Positions 20,260 to 29,069 of a stretch of DNA of 64,000 nt are shown here, one piece after another; position 1 is the stretch's first letter, and every line of letters starts with the position of its first letter. Source of the DNA: Streptomyces sp. R41. GTDB taxonomy: Bacteria; Actinomycetota; Actinomycetes; Streptomycetales; Streptomycetaceae. The notes beneath the pieces are model-generated. The model worked only from the letters and a program-made list of their open reading frames with translations, did not search any database and was not told the DNA's origin. The DNA lies in NCBI RefSeq assembly GCF_041053055.1, contig NZ_CP163443.1:7237001-7301000 (forward strand). Direction: 5' to 3'. The translations under genes were made by a program, and so were the position numbers.

Positions 20260-20296
20260 GGCGGTACCCGGAGTTGCCCTCTCTCCGGGTACCGCC
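20260..20296 (-). terminator. Terminator of the first M4 protease gene
   Basis: Perfect 12-bp inverted repeat GGCGGTACCCGG/CCGGGTACCGCC around a 13-nt loop, 41 bp beyond the protease stop and directly upstream of the DUF1990 promoter. It may also act as an operator. Confidence 0.75.
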
Positions 20297-20337
20297 ATCG
20301 TTCAACTGCGCGAGAACTGGCTCTCGTTACGTGAGGG

Positions 20338-21996
20338 CTAGCTCACGTTGACCGCGGACCAGGCCGCGGCCACCGCGTTGTACTCGGTGCTGCCGGAGCC
20401 GTACAGGGCGGCCGCCGCCGAGAGCGTGCCCGTGCGGGCGGCCTTGTAGTTCGTCGTCGACGTGAAGTACGTCGTCAGCGCCTTGTACCAGATCTGCAGC
20501 GCCTTGGCGCGGCCGATGCCGGTGACCGTGGAGCCGTTGGACGTCGGGGAGTTGTAGCTGACCCCGTTGATCGTCTTGGCGCCGCTGCCCTCCGAGAGGA
20601 GGTAGAAGAAGTGGTTCGCCACGCCCGACGAGTAGTGCACGTCGAGGTTGCCGACGCCGGAGGACCAGGAGTCGGCGGAGCCGCCGTCCTTGCTGGGCTT
20701 GTCCATGTAGCGCAGCGGGGTGCCGTCGCCGTTGATGTCGATCTTCTCACCGATGAGGTAGTCACCGACATCCTTGGAGTTCGCCGCGTAGAACTCGACG
20801 CCGGTGCCGAAGATGTCGGAGGTGGCCTCGTTCAGACCGCCGGACTCACCGCTGTAGTTCAGACCCGCGGTGTTGGCCGTGACGCCATGGCTCATCTCGT
20901 GGCCGGCCACGTCCAGGGACGTCAGCGGGTGGGTGTTGCCGTCACCGTCGCCGTACGTCATGCAGAAGCAGCTGTCGTCCCAGAACGCGTTGACGTACGC
21001 GTTGCCGTAGTGGACGCGGGAGTAGGCGGCGACGCCGTTGTTCTTGATGCCGCTGCGGCCGAAGGTGTTCTTGTAGAAGTCCCACGTCTCCTGCGCACCG
21101 TACGCGGCGTCGACGGCCGCGGTCTGGTCGGTGGTGGAGCTGGAGGCCGCGCCGGTGCCCCAGACGTCGTCCGCGTCGGTGAACAGGGTGCCCGCCGACG
21201 AGCTGGTCGTGTGCGACTTGTTGTACGTCTTGTGGCTGCCGCGCGTCCCGTCGGTCAGCTGGTACGTCGAGCCCGACTTGGTGGTGTTCAGGGTGACGTC
21301 GCCCGAGTACAGGCTGTGGCCGGTGCCGGTCTCGATGCCCTGGTACTCGTAGAGCTTCTTGCCGGTGGCCGCGTCGGTGATGACGTGCAGCTCGTTCGGG
21401 GTGCCGTCGTCCTGGAGACCGCCCACGACCGTCTCGTACGCCAGGACCGGGGTGCCGGAGCCCGCCCAGATCACCTTGCGGGGCGCCTTGTCGGCCGTGG
21501 TCCTGTCCGAGCCCGCGGACTTCGCGGCGGTCAGCGCCTGCTTCTCGGCCTTGGCGGCGGCGATCTGCGGCTTGAGGGAGGCGACCTTGATGGTGGCCTT
21601 CGTCGCCTTGGTCACGCTCTGGGTCTTGCCGGGCTTCTGGTGGACGACCAGGTCGCCGCCGAGGACCGGAAGGCCGTTGTACGTGCGCTCGTAGCGGGTG
21701 TGGACGGTGCCGTCGGCGTCCTTGACGACGTCGCGGACGACCAGCTTCTCCTTGGCGCCGAGGCCTATCTCCTGAGCCGTCTCGGTGCTCGTGGCCTGGG
21801 CCTTGTGGATGAGGGTCGTACGCGCCGCCGAGGACAGCTGGACCGGGGCGCCGGCGAGGGTCGTCCTGCCGTCGGGGGTCGCCTCGGGCTGGGCGGAAGC
21901 GCCGGTGGTCATACCGGTGGCGAGCAGGGCTCCGGCCGCGACAGCGGTGGCTATGGCCAGAGTGGTGCGCTTGTGACGCGCGTAGAGGGGGGTCAC
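20338..21996 (-). CDS. Secreted thermolysin-like neutral metalloprotease (M4), paralogue 1
   Basis: 552 residues from GTG 21996 (AAGGAG six bases upstream). A signal peptide (RTTLAIATAVAAGALLATG) precedes an FTP/PepSY propeptide (VHTRYERTYNGLPVLGGDLV) and the peptidase with zinc motif HEMSH (near 365) and third ligand Glu in GLNEATSDIFG (near 387). No C-terminal accessory domain, unlike its neighbour. The two proteins are near-identical over long stretches (for example TWDFYKNTFGRSGIKNNGV), so they are a tandem duplication. An upstream block at 22108-22139 is shared with the paralogue. Acts outside the cell on proteins. Confidence 0.95.
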   Translation of the reverse strand: MTPLYARHKRTTLAIATAVAAGALLATGMTTGASAQPEATPDGRTTLAGAPVQLSSAARTTLIHKAQATSTETAQEIGLGAKEKLVVRDVVKDADGTVHTRYERTYNGLPVLGGDLVVHQKPGKTQSVTKATKATIKVASLKPQIAAAKAEKQALTAAKSAGSDRTTADKAPRKVIWAGSGTPVLAYETVVGGLQDDGTPNELHVITDAATGKKLYEYQGIETGTGHSLYSGDVTLNTTKSGSTYQLTDGTRGSHKTYNKSHTTSSSAGTLFTDADDVWGTGAASSSTTDQTAAVDAAYGAQETWDFYKNTFGRSGIKNNGVAAYSRVHYGNAYVNAFWDDSCFCMTYGDGDGNTHPLTSLDVAGHEMSHGVTANTAGLNYSGESGGLNEATSDIFGTGVEFYAANSKDVGDYLIGEKIDINGDGTPLRYMDKPSKDGGSADSWSSGVGNLDVHYSSGVANHFFYLLSEGSGAKTINGVSYNSPTSNGSTVTGIGRAKALQIWYKALTTYFTSTTNYKAARTGTLSAAAALYGSGSTEYNAVAAAWSAVNVS

Positions 21997-22107
21997 GCAA
22001 GCTCCTTTTGTGGGGGCGACCGAACGGCGTGGGGTGGCCGAACGGAAGTGTGAAGTTGCGGTGCGGGTGAGCCGTGCGGTGGAAGAGTGCCATCTGGGGC
22101 GCGTACA

Positions 22108-22139
22108 TGTCAGGAGCCCATAAAGACCTTGGCCGAAAA
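22108..22139 (-). promoter_or_regulatory. Conserved upstream block of M4 paralogue 1
   Basis: On the minus strand this reads GGCCAAGGTCTTTATG then GGCTCCTGACA, about 112 bp before the start. The same block, with four differences, lies at 24527-24560 before paralogue 2, while the sequence between block and gene differs. It is therefore a good candidate for a shared promoter or activator site. Confidence 0.5.
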
Positions 22140-22232
22140 TCGTCCTTTGGGTGAACAGTGGGGTGCTCTTTGTGCGAGGTCGATCTTCGTCAAGTGGCAA
22201 CAAAACGCGGGCCAGGACCTGGCAAAGGGGGT

Positions 22233-22264
22233 GCCGCCCCGGGGAGTTGAACCTCCGGGACGGC
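22233..22264 (-). terminator. Terminator of the second M4 protease gene
   Basis: GCCGCCCCGGGGAG pairs with CTCCGGGACGGC around the loop TTGAAC, about 33 bp beyond the stop. The loop gives it a superficial tRNA T-arm look, but no tRNA folds here. Confidence 0.65.
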
Positions 22265-22296
22265 GCCCTGTCCTTGCCGCGGAATTCACCAGCGGT

Positions 22297-24339
22297 CTAC
22301 GGGAAGGTCAGCTTCCAGCTGTTGATGTAGCCGGTGTCCTGCGCCGCCTGGTCCTGGACCTTCAACTTCCAGGTGCCGTTGGCGACTTCGGAGGACGCGT
22401 TGACCGTGTAGGTCGCCTGCACGTTGTCCGCCGAGTCGGAGGAGCTGAAGTTCTTCAGGCGGTACGTCGACCCGTCCGGAGCCACCAGGTCGATGACCAG
22501 GTCGCCGCGCCAGGTGTGCACGATGTCGACGGCGACCGCGAGGTTCGACGGCGCGTTGCCGGTGCGGCCGCTGACCGTGATCGACGAGGTGACCGCCGCG
22601 CCGTTGTCCGGAATCGATACGTCGGCCATGTTCTCGAACGACGTGCCGCCGCCGCCACCGCCCGGACGTGAACCGACGTTCACGGCCGCCCACGCGTTCT
22701 GCACGGCCGTGTACTCGGCGCTCGTCGTACCGTACAGCTCACCCGCCGCCGCGAGCGTGCCGGTACGGGCCGCCGCGTAGTTGGTGGTCGAGGTGAACTT
22801 GGTGGTGAGCGCCCGGTACCAGATCTGCAGCGCCTTGTCGCGGCCGATGCCGGTGACCGGAAGGCCGTCCGAGGTCGGCGAGTTGTAGCTCACGCCGTTG
22901 ATGACCTTGGCGCCGCTGCCCTCGCTCAGCAGGTAGAAGAAGTGGTTGGCGACACCCGACGAGTAGTGCACGTCGAGGTTGCCGACACCCGAGTACCAGG
23001 AGTCGGCGGAACCGCCGTCCTTGCTGGGCTTGTCCATGTAGCGCAGCGGGGTGCCGTCGCCGTTGATGTCGATCTTCTCGCCGATGAGGTAGTCGCCGAC
23101 GTCGGAGGAGTTGTTGGCGTAGAACTCGACGCCGGTGCCGAAGATGTCGGACGTCGCCTCGTTCAGACCGCCGGACTCACCGGAGTAGTTGAGGCCCGCG
23201 GTGTTGGAGGTGACGCCGTGGCTCATCTCGTGGCCCGCGACGTCCAGCGAGGTCAGCGGGTCGGCGTTGCCGGACCCGTCGCCGTACGTCATGCAGAAGC
23301 AGCCGTCGTCCCAGAACGCGTTGACGTACGCGTTGCCGTAGTGGACGCGCGAGTACGCACCCACGCCGTTGTTCTTGATGCCGCTGCGGCCGAAGGTGTT
23401 CTTGTAGAAGTCCCAGGTCTCCGCGGCGCCGTAGTGCGCGTCGGCACCGGCGGTCGCGGCGTTCGACGTGGTGCCGTTGCCCCAGGTGTCGTTCGTCTGG
23501 GAGAACAGCGTGCCGGTGCCGGACGTCCCGTGGTTCAGGTTGTACGTCTTGTGGGCGCCGCGGGCCCCGTCGTTCAGCGTGAAGGTGGAGCCCGACTGGG
23601 TGGTCGTCAGGGTCACCTGGCCGCTGTACTGGGTGTTGCCGATGCCGTTCTTGATGCCCTGGTACTCGTAGAGCTTCTTGCCGGTGGCGGCGTCGGTGAT
23701 GACGTGCAGCTGGTTCGGCGTGCCGTCGTCCTGAAGACCGCCGACCACCGTCTCGTACGCCAGGACCGGCGTGCCGCTCGCCGCCCAGATCACCTTGCGG
23801 GGCGCGCGGTCCGCGTCGGTCTTCTTCGACCCCGCGGCCTTGGCGGCGGACAGGGCCTGCTTCTCCGCCTTGGAGGCGGCGACCGCGGGCTTGAGGGTGG
23901 CGACCTTGAGGGTGGCCTTCGTCGCCTTGTAGACGTGCTCGGTCTTGCCCGACTTGGCGGTGTCGACCACCAAGTCGCCACCGAGGACCGGGAGTCCGGC
24001 GTACGTCCGCTCGTAGCGGGTGTGGACGGTGCCGTCGTGGTCCTTGATGACATCGCGGGCCACCAGGCTCTCCTTGGCCCCGAGGCCCAGGTCCTTGGCG
24101 GTGGTCGCCTTGGCCGCGTTGGCGTCGCGTATGAGCTCCGCGCGCTGCGAAGGGGTGAGCTTCATGGCGACCGCGCCGGGGTTGACCTTGCCCGCCCGAG
24201 GTGCCTTCTCCGGGGCGGCGCTCGCGGCGCCCGACTGGACGGCCGCGGCCAACAGGGCGGAGACGCCGACGAGGGCGACGCCCGCGACACGGCGCTTGGT
24301 GATGTGGGAGGTGCGTCTGTGGGGAGAACTGCTACTCAA
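22297..24339 (-). CDS. Secreted M4 metalloprotease with C-terminal P/Homo B domain, paralogue 2
   Basis: 680 residues from TTG 24339, preferred over the adjacent GTG 24342 because AAGGAG is then six rather than three bases away. Signal peptide (RRVAGVALVGVSALLAAAVQ), FTP/PepSY propeptide, M4 domain with HEMSH (near 370) and Glu in GLNEATSD (near 390), then a Gly-rich linker (RPGGGGGGT) and a proprotein-convertase P domain at about 560-680 (DIVHTWRGDLVIDLVAPDGS). The P domain is the main difference from paralogue 1 and may aid folding or substrate binding. Both are likely stationary-phase extracellular proteases. Confidence 0.95.
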   Translation of the reverse strand: MSSSSPHRRTSHITKRRVAGVALVGVSALLAAAVQSGAASAAPEKAPRAGKVNPGAVAMKLTPSQRAELIRDANAAKATTAKDLGLGAKESLVARDVIKDHDGTVHTRYERTYAGLPVLGGDLVVDTAKSGKTEHVYKATKATLKVATLKPAVAASKAEKQALSAAKAAGSKKTDADRAPRKVIWAASGTPVLAYETVVGGLQDDGTPNQLHVITDAATGKKLYEYQGIKNGIGNTQYSGQVTLTTTQSGSTFTLNDGARGAHKTYNLNHGTSGTGTLFSQTNDTWGNGTTSNAATAGADAHYGAAETWDFYKNTFGRSGIKNNGVGAYSRVHYGNAYVNAFWDDGCFCMTYGDGSGNADPLTSLDVAGHEMSHGVTSNTAGLNYSGESGGLNEATSDIFGTGVEFYANNSSDVGDYLIGEKIDINGDGTPLRYMDKPSKDGGSADSWYSGVGNLDVHYSSGVANHFFYLLSEGSGAKVINGVSYNSPTSDGLPVTGIGRDKALQIWYRALTTKFTSTTNYAAARTGTLAAAGELYGTTSAEYTAVQNAWAAVNVGSRPGGGGGGTSFENMADVSIPDNGAAVTSSITVSGRTGNAPSNLAVAVDIVHTWRGDLVIDLVAPDGSTYRLKNFSSSDSADNVQATYTVNASSEVANGTWKLKVQDQAAQDTGYINSWKLTFP

Positions 24340-24462
24340 CACTGACTCCTTCTGCGTGGCCGCGGGTCGCGCGGCCAGGGGAGACCGGACGATGGGTGAC
24401 CCGTCCGGGCAGAACAGGGCGGTACGCGGAACCAGGTGCATGGGGTGTCGTACGTACAACAC

Positions 24463-24780
24463 AGCGACACAGCTATGGGGTTGCTGTGAAGTAACCGTGG
24501 GAAGAGTGGCAGGGGATCACGCTCCCTGTCAGGAGCGCATCAAGAACTTGGCCGGAAATGGTTCGTTGTCCGGGTGGTCATGTTCGGTATACGAACCCTT
24601 TGTTGGACGGTGTGCGGATCTTCTTCGGATCTTCTCCGCCGCTTCCCGGGCGCGTGAGAGGAAATTCGCTCCACCGACATGCCCCGGGAACCGACCCGCA
24701 GCAGATCCGGCAGGATCCTGCCGTGCAACCGGCGGTCCGCCGGACCGCCGCTCCCACGAAGGGAGTTGACGGTGCGGTGA
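24463..24780. other. Protease upstream region and gene-free stretch
   Basis: Holds the conserved block 24527-24560 (minus: GGCCAAGTTCTTGATG then GCTCCTGACA). On the plus strand TGGCCGGAAA here is one base short of the AdpA consensus TGGCSNGWWY. No gene recognised. Towards 24770 it runs into the ammonium-transporter relic. Confidence 0.45.
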
Positions 24781-24840
24781 ATCCCGTATCCCAACTGGCT
24801 GGACGCCGGCGACAACGCCTGGCAGCTCGTCGCGGCGGTG
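24777..24840 (+). pseudogene. Relic of an ammonium transporter (Amt) N-terminus
   Basis: In the frame from 24781 the sequence reads IPYPNWLDAGDNAWQLVAA, the characteristic start of a Streptomyces Amt protein just before its first membrane helix. GTG at 24777 with GAAGGGAG upstream would be the start, but it is one base out of frame, and a TGA precedes ATC in the Amt frame. After about 20 residues the similarity stops and no further Amt sequence follows, so only the 5' tip of the gene survives. The match is from memory of the family, not from a search. Confidence 0.5.
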
Positions 24841-24870
24841 CCGCGCTCGCTGCCCCGCCCGGAGCCGGCG

Positions 24871-25296
24871 TCACACCGTCACGACGACCTTCGCGCGGAC
24901 GTGCTCCACTTCCATGTAGCGGATGGCCTCCGGCACCTCGCTCAACGAGCCGTACGTCCGGTCGATCACCGGAGCGAGCTTCCCGGCCTCGACCAGTTCC
25001 CGCAGTTCGCGGGGTTCGCGCAGCGTCATGCGGACGGTGTCCAAGGGGAGCGGTCGGGGCGGGATCCAGCCGGGCCGGGTCAGCAGGACCAGTTCCGGGT
25101 CGGCGCGGTGCTCGGTCTGGCCGTCGGCGCCCGCGGTGCTCAACTCGGCACGGCGGGACTTGAGATGACTCCGGACCCGGACGAACAGGTCGACGCCGCG
25201 GTCCCGGCTCGCCAGCCGCTGCGGAGCCCAGGCGAGCGCCGCCGCCACGATCGCCACCAGTAACCCCGCCACGGCGACGGTCGTCTCCAGCCCCAT
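24871..25296 (-). CDS. Chimeric small protein: membrane-anchor N-terminus fused to a quinone-oxidoreductase tail
   Basis: 141 residues from ATG 25296 with GGGGGAGAC upstream. Residues 1-25 form one membrane helix (TTVAVAGLLVAIVAAALAWA), followed by a charged stretch to about residue 90 that I do not recognise. The last 45 residues (LVEAGKLAPVIDRTYGSLSE, then EAIRYMEVEHVRAKVVVTV) match the C-terminal end of zinc-type or quinone alcohol dehydrogenases, whose cofactor and catalytic domains are absent. It is best read as a fusion produced by a deletion, next to the Amt relic on the other strand. Possibly not functional. Confidence 0.6.
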   Translation of the reverse strand: MGLETTVAVAGLLVAIVAAALAWAPQRLASRDRGVDLFVRVRSHLKSRRAELSTAGADGQTEHRADPELVLLTRPGWIPPRPLPLDTVRMTLREPRELRELVEAGKLAPVIDRTYGSLSEVPEAIRYMEVEHVRAKVVVTV

Positions 25297-25366
25297 GTCT
25301 CCCCCTGGTCCGACGGGCTGATCATTCAACCAGGGAATGCGGGGCCGGGGGGGTTTGTTCGCCCCC

Positions 25367-25495
25367 TCCGCCCCTACCCGTCCCGTATCTGGGGGGGGCT
25401 GCCGCCCCCCCCAGACCCCCCGCATCGCGCTGACGCGCTCGTCCTCAAACGCCGGACGGGCTGAAAATCAGCGGGGCGAAAGAAGCTCCGACCGG
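25367..25495. repeat. Composite intergenic repeat, copy 2
   Basis: CGCCCCCTCCGCCCCTAC, then CTGGGGGGGGCTGCCGCCCC, then CTCGTCCTCAAACGCCGGAC and GGGCTGAAA. Same modules as copies 1, 3 and 5. Lies between the chimeric gene's 5' end and the ABC exporter stop at 25509, where it may terminate the exporter transcript. Confidence 0.75.
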
Positions 25496-25508
25496 GCCCC
25501 GCCGCATG

Positions 25509-27266
25509 TCAGCCGCCCGAAGACCGTCGCTCCCCGTGCCACGAATGCCACAGCGCCGCGTACGCCCCCTCGGCCGCCACCAGCTCGTCGTGCGTGCCGA
25601 GTTCGGTCAGGCGGCCGTCCTCCATCACGGCCACCCGGTCCGCGTCGTGCGCGGTGTGCAGACGGTGCGCGATGGCGATGACGGTGCGCCCTTCGAGTAC
25701 GGCGGCCAGCGCGCGTTCCGTATGGCGGGCGGTCGTCGGGTCCAGGAGCGCGGTCGCCTCGTCGAGGATCAGCGTGTGCGGGTCGGCCAAGGCGACCCGG
25801 GCCAGGGCGAGTTGCTGGGCGCGGGAGCCGTCCACCCAGTGGCTCTCGGGGCCCAGCCGGGTGTCCAGGCCTTCCGGCAGCTCCTCGGCCCAGTCCTCGG
25901 CGCCGACCGCGGCGAGGGCCGCCCACAACTCGGCGTCGGTGGCAGCGGGTTCGGCGATCAGCAGGTTGTCCCGGACCGTGCCGAGAAACACGTGGTGCTC
26001 CTGGGTGACCAGGACGACCTGCCGGCGCAGCTGCTCGGGGTCGAGCGCGACGATCGGGACCCCGCCGACCGTCACCGTGCCGGTGCCCGGCGCGTCGACG
26101 CCCGCCAACAGCCTGCTCAGGGTGGTCTTCCCTGCGCCGGACGGTCCGACCACGGCCAGCCGCTCCCCGGGCCGCACGGTCAGATCGACCCCGCGCAGCA
26201 CCTCGCCCCCGCGCTCGTAGGAGTAGCGCACACCGGTCACGTCGATCCGGTCGTCCGCCGGGGTGGGGGAGCCGGACGGTACGGCCTGCGGAGCCCGGGC
26301 GAGGCCCTCCACACGGGCGAAGGAGGCGCTGCTGGACTGCAGTTGCTCGACCCGGTTCAGGATCTGGTCCAGCGGTTCGCCCAGCTGGCGCATGTACAGG
26401 GCCGCGGAGACCACGACACCCAGGCTCATCGCACCCCGCGCGTGCAGGGCGCCGCCCACCAGCAGCACTCCGACCACGGGAATGACGTACGAGATCTCCA
26501 CGGCCGGGAAGAACACGCTGCGCAGGAACAGCGTCCACATCCGTTTCCGGCGGGCGGTCTCCAGCGCGTCCCGGCTGGCGGCGGTCCGGCGCTTCTGCAG
26601 TCCGAACGCCTCGACCGTGCGGGCGCCGGACGCGGTCGCCGCGAGGATCTCGGCGACCTCCGACGTGGCGGCGCCCTCGGCGAGATAGCCGGTGCGGGCC
26701 CGGCGCAGATACCAGCGCAGCGCGAACCAGATGCCGACCAGGCCGAGCACCCCGCAGCCGCCGAGCAGCGGGTCGATGACGAAGACCGCGCCGAGGATGA
26801 ACAGCGCCTGGGCGGAGGCGATGAGCAGCTCGGGTCCCGCGTCGCGCAGGGTGTTGCCCACCACGGTGACATCGGCGGTGCCACGCGCGGTCAGGTCGCC
26901 CGTGCCCGCCCGCTCCACGACCGAGGCCGGCAGCGTCAGCGCCCGCTCGACGAACTCCTCCCGCACCCGCGCCAGCGTCCGCTCCCCGAAGCGGTACCCC
27001 ACATACCGGGCCCACCGTGCCAGCAGCAGCTGCGCCAGCGAGCACACCAGGATGACGAACGCCAGCCGGTCCACGGCGTCCACACCCTCCCCGGCCCGTA
27101 CGTCGTCGATGATCCGCCCGAGCAGCCAGGGCCCGACCAGACCGGCCCCGGCGGCCAGCACGTTGAGGCCGAGCACGGCGGCGAAGGCCCGCCCGTCCGC
27201 CCGGATCAGCCGCACCGACGCCCGGCGCACATCGGCGGGCTCGGCGATCGGCAGGTGTGCGCTCAT
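25509..27266 (-). CDS. ABC exporter half-transporter, heterodimer 1 subunit B (intact Walker motifs, degenerate signature)
   Basis: 585 residues from ATG 27266, overlapping the upstream subunit by four bases (ATGA). An N-terminal six-helix ABC transmembrane domain (residues 20-320) precedes an NBD with Walker A VVGPSGAGKTT, Q-loop VTQEHH, Walker B HTLILDEATALLD and H-loop AIAHRL, all intact. The signature that should read LSGGQ is VDGSRAQQ. The protein therefore supplies the ATP-hydrolysing half of the active site but only a defective signature to the second site, the mirror image of its partner. Substrate unknown; such pairs export lipids, peptides or drugs. Confidence 0.9.
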   Translation of the reverse strand: MSAHLPIAEPADVRRASVRLIRADGRAFAAVLGLNVLAAGAGLVGPWLLGRIIDDVRAGEGVDAVDRLAFVILVCSLAQLLLARWARYVGYRFGERTLARVREEFVERALTLPASVVERAGTGDLTARGTADVTVVGNTLRDAGPELLIASAQALFILGAVFVIDPLLGGCGVLGLVGIWFALRWYLRRARTGYLAEGAATSEVAEILAATASGARTVEAFGLQKRRTAASRDALETARRKRMWTLFLRSVFFPAVEISYVIPVVGVLLVGGALHARGAMSLGVVVSAALYMRQLGEPLDQILNRVEQLQSSSASFARVEGLARAPQAVPSGSPTPADDRIDVTGVRYSYERGGEVLRGVDLTVRPGERLAVVGPSGAGKTTLSRLLAGVDAPGTGTVTVGGVPIVALDPEQLRRQVVLVTQEHHVFLGTVRDNLLIAEPAATDAELWAALAAVGAEDWAEELPEGLDTRLGPESHWVDGSRAQQLALARVALADPHTLILDEATALLDPTTARHTERALAAVLEGRTVIAIAHRLHTAHDADRVAVMEDGRLTELGTHDELVAAEGAYAALWHSWHGERRSSGG

Positions 27267-29050
27267 CGCACGGCCTCCTCGGCGTCGACGGCCGACCGCG
27301 GGTCCGTGTCCGCCTCCGGCTCCGCATCCGCCTCCGGCTCCGAGTCCGCCTCCAGATCCGTGTCGCGGGCCACCAGCGCGCGGTAGCCCGGCTCCCCGTC
27401 GAGGAGGTCGCGATGGGTTCCTACGGCCGTGACCTTGCCGTCGACCAGGAAACACACGGTATCCACCTGGTCCAGCAACAGCGGCGAGGTGCTGGTGACG
27501 ACGGTGGTACGGCCGGAGCGCGCGGTGCGCAGCCGGGCCGCGACGGCCGCCTCGGTGTGCGCGTCGAGCGCCGAGGTGGGTTCGACCGCGAGCAGCACCT
27601 CCGGGTCGGCAAGGAGCGCCCGCACGAGACGGACCCGCTGCCGCTGGCCGCCGGAGAGACTGCGGCCCTGCGCGTCGACGGCCGAGTCGAGACCGTCCGG
27701 CAGACCGAGGACGATGTCGTCCGCCACGGCCGCGTGCACGGCCCGTGCCACGGCTTCGTCGTCGTGCTCCCGGCTGCCCGAGACCAGCTCGCGCAGGGTG
27801 CCCGCGAACAGATCGGCCTCGTTGTCCGCGACCAGGATCCGCTCGCGCACCTGCGGCAGGGCGATCTCGTCGAGCCGTACGCCGCCCCAGGTCACCGCCG
27901 ATTGCGCATACCGGCCGAGGCGGTCGACCACGGCCGCGGACTCCGCGGGTCGGGCACCGACCAGCGCGGTCAGCTGCCCCGGCACCACCCGGACTCCGGA
28001 CTCCGGATCATGCAGCGCCGCGGGCGAGGAGGGCGCGTCCAGCGCGTCCGCGCGACTGGCGGCGGGCTGCAGGGCCAGGAACCGTGCGACGCGCCGGGCG
28101 GCGACCACGCCCCGGCTGAGCTGGTAGCCGCACTCGATGACGAAGGCCACCGGCATCACGAGGACCGCGACATAGCCGTAGACCGACACCAACTCGCCGA
28201 CCGTGATGTCCCCTTGGGCGGTCAGCCGGGCCGCGAGCCACGTCACCACGGAGAGGAAAAGCGTCGGCAGCCCCGTGCCCAGCGCCTGGAGCCAGCTGGT
28301 CGCCGACCCGACCCGGTACCCCTGCGCCCGCAGCGCCTGCGAGTCGCGGCGGAAGGCGTCGGCGAACAGCCCCTTGCCGCCCAGGCCGTTGAGGACCCGC
28401 AGGCCGCCGGCCAGGTCGCCGATCCGGGCGGTCAGCACGCCCTGCCGCTCGCGGTACTCCGTCTCCGTGCCCTGCAGTCTCCTCATCAGCGGCCCGATGA
28501 GCACGGCGATCAGCGGCACCCCGAGCAGGATCACCACGGCCAGCTGGAGTGAGACCGACAGCAGCAGCACCGCCACCACGCCGTAGGTGAAGACCGCGGC
28601 CAGACCGGGGCCGACGACGGTCAGCGACACGCTGATCGTCTGCACGTCGCCGACGCCGATCGTGACGACCTCCCCGGCCCCGACCTGGCGCGACAGAGCG
28701 GCTCCCAGCCGGGTCGAATGCTCGACCACGACCTTGACCGTACGGAAGTTGGCGTCCATCCGGAGCTTGGTCATGGTGCGGTGCCGCATCACGCCCAGCC
28801 AGGCGTTGAACACTCCGATGGCCAGCACGGCGGCGGTCCAGCCGACCAACGCGGACTGGTCGCCCGGCTCCAGACCGTCGTCGATCGCGCGGGACAGCAG
28901 ATACGGCGTCAGCGCCAGGAGCGCCATCCACACGCTGGCGATCAGCGCGCCGGCGGCGGACCGTCCCGCCTGCCGGGTGATCAGCCACCACAGATACCGC
29001 CAGCCACCACGACAGTCCGGCGTCCCCGGATCCTCGTACGCGTCGATCAT
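27263..29050 (-). CDS. ABC exporter half-transporter, heterodimer 1 subunit A (degenerate Walker A/B, intact signature)
   Basis: 595 residues. A six-helix transmembrane domain is followed by an NBD in which the Walker A position reads VGARPAESAAV with no GK(S/T), the Q-loop lacks Gln (VADNEAD), Walker B reads LLAVEPTS (Asp lost) and the H-loop region reads VVTSTSPL with no His. In contrast LSGGQRQRVRL is perfect. Such a subunit cannot hydrolyse ATP itself but completes the partner's catalytic site. The C-terminus is an acidic Glu/Asp/Ala-rich tail with repeats of EADSEPEADAEP type. First gene of the pair; the repeat-bearing gap 29051-29228 lies upstream. Confidence 0.9.
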   Translation of the reverse strand: MIDAYEDPGTPDCRGGWRYLWWLITRQAGRSAAGALIASVWMALLALTPYLLSRAIDDGLEPGDQSALVGWTAAVLAIGVFNAWLGVMRHRTMTKLRMDANFRTVKVVVEHSTRLGAALSRQVGAGEVVTIGVGDVQTISVSLTVVGPGLAAVFTYGVVAVLLLSVSLQLAVVILLGVPLIAVLIGPLMRRLQGTETEYRERQGVLTARIGDLAGGLRVLNGLGGKGLFADAFRRDSQALRAQGYRVGSATSWLQALGTGLPTLFLSVVTWLAARLTAQGDITVGELVSVYGYVAVLVMPVAFVIECGYQLSRGVVAARRVARFLALQPAASRADALDAPSSPAALHDPESGVRVVPGQLTALVGARPAESAAVVDRLGRYAQSAVTWGGVRLDEIALPQVRERILVADNEADLFAGTLRELVSGSREHDDEAVARAVHAAVADDIVLGLPDGLDSAVDAQGRSLSGGQRQRVRLVRALLADPEVLLAVEPTSALDAHTEAAVAARLRTARSGRTTVVTSTSPLLLDQVDTVCFLVDGKVTAVGTHRDLLDGEPGYRALVARDTDLEADSEPEADAEPEADTDPRSAVDAEEAVR

Positions 29051-29069
29051 CAGCTCCCCCTTCTTTGTC

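Noticed and set aside
22233..22270. tRNA 3' end on the minus strand (GGTTCAACTCC)
   Set aside because: The T-stem does not pair and no upstream cloverleaf exists; the sequence fits a terminator hairpin after the protease.
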